Source: Lachnospiraceae bacterium
GTDB lineage: Bacteria; Bacillota_A; Clostridia; Lachnospirales; Lachnospiraceae
Length of the DNA: 12,865 bases
Direction of reading: 5' to 3'
NCBI GenBank assembly: GCA_017391465.1
Contig: JAFOYH010000057.1
Span: forward strand, 1-12,865
Below are positions 7,447 through 12,865 of this stretch, piece after piece. Under the pieces are notes generated by a model. The model did not search any database. It was given only the letters and a program-made list of their open reading frames with translations, and had not been told where the DNA came from. The position numbers were made by a program, and so were the translations under genes. The stretch's first letter is position 1. The number at the start of each line of letters is the position of its first letter.

Positions 7447-7467
7447 TGTGAAATTTGGAGGAACATG

Positions 7468-8442
7468 ATGAGAGATGTAAAAACCGTGGGTATTTTGACC
7501 AGCGGGGGAGATGCTCCGGGAATGAATGCGGCAATTCGTGCCGTGGTGCGTACTGCTTTGGCCAGTGGAATGGATATTAAGGGAATTCGTCATGGCTATG
7601 CAGGTCTATTGAATAATGAAATTATTGATATGGATTCTAAAATGGTTCATGAGATTGCACGTCTTGGCGGAACCATTTTATTTACAGCGCGATGTAAAGA
7701 ATTTCAAACAAAAGAAGGACAGGAAAAGGGTGCGGAAATTTTAAAATCTCATGGCATTGATGGCCTTATTGTTATCGGTGGAGACGGTTCTTTCCGTGGG
7801 GCTCAGGCACTTTCTGCGCTTGGTATTAATACGATTGGTATTCCGGGAACCATTGATTTGGATATTAACTGTACCGAATATACCATTGGCTTCGATACAG
7901 CAGTCAACACTGCCATGGAAGCCATTGATAAGATTAAAGATACATCCACATCCCATGAACGCTGCAGTATTATTGAAGTTATGGGACGTAATGCGGGGCA
8001 CATTGCCCTTTGGTGTCAGATGGCCAACGGTGCGGATGGTATTTTGATTCCGGAACGCGATGAATTCGACGAACAGGATCTGATCGATACGATCATGCGT
8101 AACCGTGCTAACGGTAAGACACACCATGTCATTATCAATGCGGAAGGCGTTGGACATACAAACCGTCTTGCGCGTCGTGTAGAAGCAGCAACAGGAATTG
8201 AAACCCGTGCGACCATTCTTGGACATATTCAGCGAGGCGGAGCACCAACAGCCCGTGACCGTGTGGTTGCAGCAACGATGGGCGGTTATGCCATTGACCT
8301 TTTGCACAGAGGCGAAACGAACCGTGTCATTAGTATTAAAAATGGTGTATTTACAGACTTTGACATTGATGAGGGTCTTGCGATGGAAAAGACCATTGAT
8401 GAATATCAGTTCCTCATCAGTCGTTTAATGTCCATGTATTAA
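7468..8442 (+). CDS. pfkA: ATP-dependent 6-phosphofructokinase
   Basis: A 324-residue glycolytic enzyme that phosphorylates fructose-6-phosphate to fructose-1,6-bisphosphate; it works as a tetramer in the cytoplasm. Motifs seen: ILTSGGDAPGMNAAIR at the N-terminus, GGDGS (104-108), PGTIDLD with catalytic Asp130, EVMGRNAG (170-177) and GHIQRGG (252-258). Glycine in GGDGS and glycine before TID are the residues that mark ATP use rather than pyrophosphate use. The canonical loop GTIDNDI reads GTIDLDI here, with Leu131 in place of Asn; I recall this from other clostridial PfkA proteins, so it seems a lineage feature. Two adjacent ATGs are possible: TTGGAGG (7455-7461) is 6 nt from the ATG at 7468 but only 3 nt from the one at 7465, so the second is preferred. 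It follows a stem-loop after trpS and precedes a glycosyltransferase by 28 nt. Confidence 0.95.
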   Translation: MRDVKTVGILTSGGDAPGMNAAIRAVVRTALASGMDIKGIRHGYAGLLNNEIIDMDSKMVHEIARLGGTILFTARCKEFQTKEGQEKGAEILKSHGIDGLIVIGGDGSFRGAQALSALGINTIGIPGTIDLDINCTEYTIGFDTAVNTAMEAIDKIKDTSTSHERCSIIEVMGRNAGHIALWCQMANGADGILIPERDEFDEQDLIDTIMRNRANGKTHHVIINAEGVGHTNRLARRVEAATGIETRATILGHIQRGGAPTARDRVVAATMGGYAIDLLHRGETNRVISIKNGVFTDFDIDEGLAMEKTIDEYQFLISRLMSMY

Positions 8443-8470
8443 AGAATACTGCGTAAAGAGGAGAAGGAAG

Positions 8471-9409
8471 TTGTTATTATCTGTGGTCATTCCTTGTTAT
8501 AACGAAGAGGAAAATGTCGGTTTATTTTATAAAACAATTGTCAATGTTTTTGGAACTCTGATGTGTAAGACGGAGCTTGTTTTTGTCAACGATGGAAGTA
8601 CGGATGGAACCTTTGAACGATTAGAGAAGATTTATGCCAAATCTCCATATCGGATCAAAGTGGTAAGTTTTTCCAGAAACTTTGGAAAAGAAGCCGCACT
8701 TTTGGCTGGACTTCGAAATGCCGAAGGCGATTTGGTTGCGATTATTGATGCAGATCTTCAGCAACGTCCGGAGTATGTTCTTCAGATGACGGATATTTTG
8801 AAGGAGCATCCGGAATATGATGCAGTGGCAGCCTATCAGGAACATCGTAAAGAAGGCAGGGTTCTGACATTTTTCAAAGATTGTTTTTATAAGATTATCG
8901 ACAAGGTGACCGATGTGGAGATGGTACGTTCGGCCAGTGATTTTCGTCTGCTTCGCCGAAAAGTCGTGGACGCCATCTGTGATCTTCCTGAAAAATGTCG
9001 TTTTTCAAAAGGAATTTTTTCATGGGTAGGATTTAACACCTACTACATGCCCTATGTGGTGGAAGAGCGCGCCTTTGGAACAACCAAATGGTCTTTCTGG
9101 AAGCTGTTTGCCTATGCCATTGACGGTATTGTGGCATTTTCGACCACACCGCTTGTTGCGGCATCTTTTGCAGGCCTGGTTTTGTGTGTGGTCTCGGGAT
9201 TGCTTATGGTCTGGATCATTGTAAAGACACTGATCTGGGGAGATCCGGTGGCGGGTTATCCAACGTTAGCATCGTTATTGTTGCTGACATCCGGTATTCA
9301 GTTGTTGTGTACGGGAATTATCGGACAGTATCTTGCGAAAAACTACACAGAGACTAAAAATCGTCCGGTGTATGTGGTGAAAGATTTATTAGATTCGTCT
9401 AAAAAATAG
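8471..9409 (+). CDS. GtrB/dolichol-phosphate-mannose-synthase-like family 2 glycosyltransferase, membrane anchored
   Basis: A 312-residue GT2 enzyme that probably transfers a sugar from a nucleotide sugar to undecaprenyl phosphate at the inner face of the membrane. The GT-A domain shows VVIPCYNEEENV, VNDGSTDGT (39-47), FSRNFGKEAAL and the metal-binding DADLQQRPE (Asp93, Asp95). Most relatives have DADLQDPPE, so Gln-Arg here replaces Asp-Pro. FGTTKWSFWKLFAYAIDGI (202-220) is the amphipathic juxtamembrane helix region, followed by two hydrophobic helices (about 228-255 and 264-288). The start is a TTG: AGAGGAG (8457-8463) lies 7 nt before it, and starting there keeps the first beta strand (LLSVVIPCYN) whole, whereas the next GTG would trim it. 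It follows pfkA by 28 nt. No flippase or second transferase is adjacent, so the acceptor glycan is unknown. Confidence 0.88.
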   Translation: MLLSVVIPCYNEEENVGLFYKTIVNVFGTLMCKTELVFVNDGSTDGTFERLEKIYAKSPYRIKVVSFSRNFGKEAALLAGLRNAEGDLVAIIDADLQQRPEYVLQMTDILKEHPEYDAVAAYQEHRKEGRVLTFFKDCFYKIIDKVTDVEMVRSASDFRLLRRKVVDAICDLPEKCRFSKGIFSWVGFNTYYMPYVVEERAFGTTKWSFWKLFAYAIDGIVAFSTTPLVAASFAGLVLCVVSGLLMVWIIVKTLIWGDPVAGYPTLASLLLLTSGIQLLCTGIIGQYLAKNYTETKNRPVYVVKDLLDSSKK

Positions 9410-9412
9410 AAA

Positions 9413-9464
9413 AAAGCAGAAGAACTGGAAGTGAAAAACTTCGTTTTCTTCTGCTTTATTTTTT
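9413..9464. terminator. bidirectional intrinsic terminator
   Basis: Perfect 12-bp arms AAAGCAGAAGAA (9413-9424) and TTCTTCTGCTTT (9446-9457) enclose an inner GAAGT/ACTTC hairpin. The plus strand continues ATTTTTTATG. The minus strand continues TTTCTATTTTTT, read from the A-rich end of the glycosyltransferase gene. It lies between convergent genes and can stop both transcripts. Confidence 0.88.
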
Positions 9465-9492
9465 ATGATAGGGATTTGAAAACAGCTCTGTT

Positions 9493-10431
9493 TCAGCATG
9501 GCTTCCCCGTAAAATAGGACATTGAACCAATAATCTGATTCAGATGCTCGCGGCTGCCATGCCATGCAAGATAATCATCCAGAGCCTCTAAAATCTGATT
9601 GCTGAATATATTGGCATCACTAAGCAGCTCATAAATGGAATCATTGCGTTCGATACGTTCTTTTCCACAGTACCAGGTCTGTTTCATCTCATTAAGATAG
9701 TCTTCCGGGTCGCCTTCATATTCTGGATAGATAAAGCAGCTCTTGGAAGGCGTAAAAGGCAGACGATCATCGATGACCTGAAGTAATCGCTGGCTTAACA
9801 TCGGACTGGACTGTAAGAAAATGCATGTATTTCGGATGGAGCGAATGACTTTTAAGATGGTCTTTCGGTTGATTCGATAATGATAGGTTGTCCGAAGGGC
9901 ATAAACGAGGCAATCTGCAATGATGCGTCGTTCTTTTTTGTTCAGAGATACAAGGGCTTCCAGATTGAGTTGAGAAGGTTCCATGTGATTCAGACGTTTT
10001 AAAAGCAACGTATCCATCAGCGTTTCCAGGCGTCTGTAATAAAAAGGTATATTCTGATATTCCTGGTGATCAATGAAATCCTGTTCTACCCGATAACGAA
10101 AATAAGGGTGCGTATGGGTATCCAATGCATAGTGGCAAAGGAAACCGGAGATATATGACAGGCAGATGTCACTTTCTTCAGCATCGAGAACCATGGCATA
10201 TTCGACCATGCTATCCAGAAAAGCTCCCGTATTCTTTTTATGAAGAATATTGTAAATATTGTTTTTTCGTGTGCGCATATAATAACTCAAATGATAAAAG
10301 AAGATATCCGGACCCTGAAGGCCCATGCGATATGCATTTGGATTTTTGCGTATGATTTCTTTTAAATGGTTTGGGGAAAGTGACTGATAAGCACGTTCGC
10401 CAAACAGATAATTCGTAATAAGTCCCGGCAT
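9493..10431 (-). CDS. zinc-dependent phospholipase C / S1-P1 nuclease-fold family protein
   Basis: A 312-residue protein. The N-terminal half carries the family pattern: MPGLITNYLFGE, then GLQGPDIFFY (37-46) with Asp42, and GFLCHYALDTHTHPY (96-110) with His100, Asp104, His106 and His108 as likely metal ligands. RRLETLMD (133-140) resembles the later ExxxD ligand pattern. Unlike secreted phospholipases C of Clostridium or Bacillus cereus there is no signal peptide and no Trp ligand after a cleavage site, so it is probably cytoplasmic and its substrate is unknown. The C-terminal half (about 150-312) has no motif I recognise, is largely helical in character and may be lineage specific. The start is firm: AGAGGAG lies 7 nt before the ATG. 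It is a single gene with its own promoter, convergent with the glycosyltransferase and divergent from rarA. It should not be assumed to be a toxin. Confidence 0.78.
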   Translation of the reverse strand: MPGLITNYLFGERAYQSLSPNHLKEIIRKNPNAYRMGLQGPDIFFYHLSYYMRTRKNNIYNILHKKNTGAFLDSMVEYAMVLDAEESDICLSYISGFLCHYALDTHTHPYFRYRVEQDFIDHQEYQNIPFYYRRLETLMDTLLLKRLNHMEPSQLNLEALVSLNKKERRIIADCLVYALRTTYHYRINRKTILKVIRSIRNTCIFLQSSPMLSQRLLQVIDDRLPFTPSKSCFIYPEYEGDPEDYLNEMKQTWYCGKERIERNDSIYELLSDANIFSNQILEALDDYLAWHGSREHLNQIIGSMSYFTGKPC

Positions 10432-10441
10432 AAAAGATCTC

Positions 10442-10484
10442 CTCTATCCTGTCTTTTAACATTTGGTTTTGATACTCTATCCTG
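10442..10484 (-). repeat. 10-bp direct repeat in the phospholipase C-like gene's leader
   Basis: CTCTATCCTG occurs at 10442-10451 and again at 10475-10484 (CAGGATAGAG on the coding strand), 33 bp apart, about three helical turns. The copy nearest the gene overlaps its ribosome binding site and the far copy sits at the predicted transcription start. The spacing would suit a protein binding one DNA face, or a translational control element, but two copies alone are weak evidence. Confidence 0.4.
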
Positions 10485-10490
10485 ATATAT

Positions 10491-10518
10491 ATTTTAACAA
10501 ATTCTTACAATTTAGCAA
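10491..10518 (-). promoter_or_regulatory. promoter of the zinc-dependent phospholipase C-like gene
   Basis: On the minus strand TTGCTA (10513-10518), a 16-nt spacer, then TAAAAT (10491-10496) with TGT immediately upstream (extended -10). The predicted start is near 10484, leaving a leader of about 50 nt that contains the two direct repeats described separately. Confidence 0.6.
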
Positions 10519-10593
10519 TGAAAATCCTATGAAGAAATCTAAAACTATTCTAAATTTTGTGTGATGGCAGGCGTTTTCATATATTTTTAGCAA

Positions 10594-10622
10594 TTGCGAA
10601 CCGGTGCATGCAATGATACAAT
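10594..10622 (+). promoter_or_regulatory. promoter of rarA
   Basis: TTGCGA (10594-10599), a 17-nt spacer and TACAAT (10617-10622, 5/6). The predicted start near 10629 lies at the edge of the ribosome binding site GTGGGTGA (10628-10635), so the mRNA leader would be very short (about 13 nt). Three perfect palindromes overlap it: GCAATTGC (10590-10597), ACCGGT (10600-10605) and TGCATGCA (10605-10612). Confidence 0.6.
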
Positions 10623-10641
10623 AGTCAGTGGGTGAAAATAT

Positions 10642-11964
10642 ATGGATTTATTTGATTATATGAGACAAAATACGATGGAAAAAGAATCGCCATTAGCATC
10701 CAGACTCCGCCCGGAAACATTGGATGAAATTGTGGGTCAACAGCATATACTGGGAAAAGATAAGCTGCTGTATCGTGCCATTAAGGCGGATAAATTAAGT
10801 TCCATCATTTTGTATGGTCCTCCGGGAACGGGGAAGACAACCATTGCCCGTGTCATTGCAGGGACTACCCGTGCGGTATTTACTCAGATGAATGCGACCG
10901 TGGCAGGTAAGAAAGACATGGAAAAAGTGGTGGCAGATGCCAAGGATCGAAGAGGTATGTATGGTCAGAAGACCATTTTGTTTGTCGATGAAATTCATCG
11001 TTTTAATAAAGGACAGCAGGATTATCTGCTTCCTTTTGTGGAAGACGGCACAGTCATTTTGATTGGTGCAACGACAGAAAATCCTTATTTTGAGGTCAAT
11101 GGAGCCTTGATTTCCAGATCTGTCATTTTCCGACTGGAACCATTGAATAAAGAAGATATCAAAGTGCTTCTGCGCCGTGCGGTTTACGACATGGAAAAAG
11201 GCATGGGTGTTTATCGTGCAGAGATTGACGAAGATGCCCTGGAATTTCTGGCAGATATGTGCAACGGAGATGCCAGAAATGCTTTAAATGCAGTGGAACT
11301 TGGCGTTTTGACGACGGAGCCGTCAGCAGATGGAAAGATTTGGATCACTCTCGATGTGGCAGCCGAATGTATTCAGAAGCGGGTGACGCTTTATGATAAA
11401 AATGGGGACAAACACTATGATACGATTTCGGCATTTATTAAAAGTATGCGAGGATCGGACCCGGATGCAGCTGTATATTATCTGGCGCGAATGATTTATG
11501 CGGGAGAAGAACCGGCGTTTATTGCGAGACGTATTATGATCTGTGCAGCAGAGGATGTGGGGAATGCGGATCCACAGGCGCTTGTTGTAGCGACGAGCGC
11601 GGCATTGGCTGCTGAACGTCTGGGTTTTCCGGAAGCCCGGATTCCGCTTTCGCAGGCAGCGATTTATGTTGCGTGTGCACCTAAGAGCAATGCGGCCTAC
11701 GTAGCCATTGACGAAGCTCTTTCCTGGGTGGAGCAGCATAAAACAGAACCAATACCCTCCTATTTGCAGGATGCCCATTATCCGGGAGCAGTGAAACTCG
11801 GCCATGGTATCGGTTATAAATATGCTCATGATTATGAAAATCATTGGGTAAATCAGCAGTATCTGCCAGATGGTGTGAAGAACCATGAGTTCTATCATGC
11901 CGGTGATCTGGGTTATGAGGCTAGAATGAAGCAGTGGTTGAAAGATTTAAAGAAAGAGGGATAA
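10642..11964 (+). CDS. rarA: replication-associated recombination protein A (RarA/MgsA AAA+ ATPase)
   Basis: A 440-residue AAA+ ATPase that acts at stalled replication forks and gaps; family members are tetramers related to clamp loaders and bind SSB. Visible elements in order: the N-terminal SPLASRLRPETLDEIVGQ typical of RarA, Walker A GPPGTGKT (59-66), Walker B LFVDEIHRF (113-121), sensor 1 ATTENPYFEVN (143-153), the arginine finger of ISRS (Arg159), and sensor 2 GDARNALNAVE (209-219). The C-terminal tetramerisation domain contains SMRGSDPDAAVYYLARM, which is strongly conserved in the family. Length is standard. The start at ATG 10642 gives the family's MDLFDYM N-terminus and has GTGGGTGA 6 nt upstream. 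An in-frame ATG at 10675 would lose it. The histidine phosphatase gene begins three bases after the stop, so the two are probably translated in a coupled way. Confidence 0.96.
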   Translation: MDLFDYMRQNTMEKESPLASRLRPETLDEIVGQQHILGKDKLLYRAIKADKLSSIILYGPPGTGKTTIARVIAGTTRAVFTQMNATVAGKKDMEKVVADAKDRRGMYGQKTILFVDEIHRFNKGQQDYLLPFVEDGTVILIGATTENPYFEVNGALISRSVIFRLEPLNKEDIKVLLRRAVYDMEKGMGVYRAEIDEDALEFLADMCNGDARNALNAVELGVLTTEPSADGKIWITLDVAAECIQKRVTLYDKNGDKHYDTISAFIKSMRGSDPDAAVYYLARMIYAGEEPAFIARRIMICAAEDVGNADPQALVVATSAALAAERLGFPEARIPLSQAAIYVACAPKSNAAYVAIDEALSWVEQHKTEPIPSYLQDAHYPGAVKLGHGIGYKYAHDYENHWVNQQYLPDGVKNHEFYHAGDLGYEARMKQWLKDLKKEG

Positions 11965-11967
11965 CGT

Positions 11968-12606
11968 ATGGAATTATATATTGTCAGACATGGAAAAACA
12001 TATTGGAATGAACAGCGTAAGATTCAGGGATGGGCGGATATTGATCTGACAGAAGAAGGACGTGAAGTAGCTGTCTTATCTGCGCAAGGGATGAAGGATA
12101 TTCATTTTGATGCCATTTATTCCAGTCCGTTAAAGCGTGCCAATGAGACGGCAAATATTTTAAGAGGGGAACGTGAGCTTCCGGTCGTCGTCGATGAACG
12201 GATCAAAGAGATTGGATTTGGTGTTCTTGAAGGCGCTGATTTTCTGAAAATTCGTGGGGACAAAACAAGTAAGTTCGTCAGCTTCTTCGAAGCACCAGAA
12301 CTGTACGAAGCACCGGAGGGTGGCGAAAGCTTTGAAGCGTTGACAGCTAGAGCCTGTGATTTTATGGCAGAAATTACAGAAAAACATAAAAACGATGAGC
12401 GTGTTATGATTGTTGCCCATGGTGCGGTGAACAAAGCCATGATGCGTTTTATACGAAAAAATGCAGTTAAAGACTTCTGGGCAGGTGCATTGCAGAAAAA
12501 CTGTGGTGTGACCATTATCCATTGCCAAAATGGAACATATGATGTATTAGAAGATAATCATATGTTCTATGATGAAGCGGAATTTAAAAAGAGAAAACGC
12601 AGCTAA
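11968..12606 (+). CDS. histidine phosphatase family protein (phosphoglycerate-mutase-like)
   Basis: A 212-residue cytoplasmic phosphatase. The active site is complete: YIVRHGKTYWN with Arg7 and phospho-acceptor His8, SSPLKRANETA with Arg57, the acid Glu81 in KEIGFGVLEG, and the second histidine His151 in VAHG. The signature fits the cofactor-dependent phosphoglycerate-mutase/phosphatase branch. Small members of this size are usually broad phosphatases (CobC, PhoE or GpmB-like) rather than glycolytic mutases, so the substrate is unknown. The tail KKRKRS is strongly basic. The start is three bases after rarA stops; the binding site AGAGGG lies in the last codons of rarA, so translation is likely coupled. 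No convincing terminator follows: only an A/T-rich inverted repeat (12609-12615 with 12646-12652) lacking a U-tract. Confidence 0.9.
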   Translation: MELYIVRHGKTYWNEQRKIQGWADIDLTEEGREVAVLSAQGMKDIHFDAIYSSPLKRANETANILRGERELPVVVDERIKEIGFGVLEGADFLKIRGDKTSKFVSFFEAPELYEAPEGGESFEALTARACDFMAEITEKHKNDERVMIVAHGAVNKAMMRFIRKNAVKDFWAGALQKNCGVTIIHCQNGTYDVLEDNHMFYDEAEFKKRKRS

Positions 12607-12670
12607 AGTTTCTTTGTCAAATTTTTACTCCGGCGCGATAGATTGAAAGAAATGTGTCTCCCTGTAATGC

Positions 12671-12699
12671 TTGTTAAATGATTCAATATATTGTATAAT
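12671..12699 (+). promoter_or_regulatory. promoter of the right-edge glycosyltransferase gene
   Basis: TTGTTA (12671-12676), a 17-nt spacer and a perfect TATAAT (12694-12699). The predicted start is near 12706, giving a leader of about 76 nt. This is the best -10 in the window. Confidence 0.72.
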
Positions 12700-12717
12700 A
12701 ATCGGTAGACTTTTAAT

Positions 12718-12753
12718 GAGTGTGTGTCGAACACTCTGGTTTCGTGTAGAGTG
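12718..12753 (+). promoter_or_regulatory. leader with two mutually exclusive hairpins
   Basis: GAGTGT (12718-12723) can pair with ACACTC (12731-12736), loop of 7. CACTCT (12732-12737) can instead pair with AGAGTG (12748-12753), loop of 10. The two pairings share the middle strand and cannot form together. No U-tract follows either stem. The second stem ends about 12 nt before the AAGGAAGG binding site, so a switch would more likely affect translation or message stability than termination. Confidence 0.4.
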
Positions 12754-12781
12754 AGTTAGGTAGAAAGGAAGGTAAAGGAGA

Positions 12782-12865
12782 ATGAAGATTCTTTCATTTG
12801 GCGTACCTTGTTATAATTCAGAAGCGTATATGAGAAAATGTATCGACTCTCTTCTTGTGGGAGGC
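12782..12865 (+). CDS. family 2 glycosyltransferase, N-terminal fragment (3' end outside window)
   Basis: Only the first 28 codons are present. MKILSFGVPCYNSEAYMRKC followed by IDSLL is the first beta strand and helix of a GT-A fold GT2 enzyme (the usual pattern is xxSVIxPxYNxExYxxxCxxSLL), so this is a sugar transferase acting on a nucleotide sugar; acceptor and product cannot be told. The nearest purine block, AAAGGAG (12774-12780), is only 1 nt from the ATG, so the working site is probably AAGGAAGG (12765-12772) with 9-nt spacing. It is unlike the upstream GT2 gene in its first residues and has its own promoter and leader, so it starts a new transcription unit. Confidence 0.75.
   Translation, partial: MKILSFGVPCYNSEAYMRKCIDSLLVGG

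Noticed and set aside
10598..10609. Possible LexA (SOS) box at the rarA promoter
   Set aside because: Only the GAAC half is present; the second half reads GCAT, not GTTC.
11323..11898. A 191-codon open frame on the minus strand opposite rarA
   Set aside because: It is rich in Cys, His, Arg and Ile in a pattern typical of antisense frames, has no family resemblance or binding site, and rarA on the other strand is fully conserved. The same applies to the long minus-strand frames opposite the cysteine hydrolase, glmM and pfkA.
12609..12652. Inverted repeat TTTCTTT/AAAGAAA after the histidine phosphatase gene as a terminator
   Set aside because: The stem is A/T only, the loop is about 30 nt and no U-tract follows; it may be chance in an A/T-rich gap.

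Overview
The window looks like a chromosomal housekeeping region of a low-to-moderate-GC Gram-positive anaerobe. A member of the Clostridia (Lachnospiraceae or a close relative) is my best guess. This rests on AGGAGG-type ribosome binding sites, A/T-rich promoters of sigma-A type, short gene spacing, and protein signatures such as the GTIDLDI version of the phosphofructokinase active-site loop and the TGDRPTG-type TrpRS N-terminus. The assignment is inference from recognised families, not from any search. I see no rRNA, tRNA, CRISPR array, insertion sequence, phage gene or other sign of recent transfer.

Layout. (1) Positions 1-3560, plus strand, read as one run of genes with short gaps (26, 22 and 48 nt): the C-terminal end of an FtsX-type ABC permease, a cysteine hydrolase of the isochorismatase/nicotinamidase family, a MATE efflux protein and a tRNA-dihydrouridine synthase. 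The run ends at an unusually elaborate hairpin terminator (3563-3648). (2) A lone hemolysin III-family membrane protein lies on the minus strand (3673-4347), with its own promoter and two overlapping dyads. (3) From a divergent promoter comes a plus-strand run: glmM, an SmtB/CzrA-type zinc-sensor repressor, trpS, a hairpin, pfkA and a GtrB/DPM-like membrane-anchored glycosyltransferase. It ends at a bidirectional terminator (9413-9464). (4) A minus-strand zinc-dependent phospholipase C-like protein follows (9493-10431). (5) Divergent from it are rarA and a histidine phosphatase, three bases apart. (6) Another promoter and a leader with two competing hairpins precede a family-2 glycosyltransferase cut off by the window end.

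How the genes relate. Several genes serve core metabolism and cell-envelope supply: GlmM makes glucosamine-1-phosphate for peptidoglycan, PfkA commits fructose-6-phosphate to glycolysis (the same hexose pool that feeds GlmM), and the GT2 protein probably loads sugar onto a lipid carrier. TrpRS and Dus serve translation, and RarA serves replication-fork maintenance. I do not see a convincing new multi-gene system. The most unusual points are a complete zinc-sensing repressor between glmM and trpS with no metal transporter nearby, the dyad-rich hemolysin III promoter, and the switch-like leader near the right edge.

Several starts were moved inward from the longest open frame because the ribosome binding site lies inside that frame: dus to 2586, the hemolysin III gene to 4347, glmM to 4569, trpS to 6304 and pfkA to 7468.
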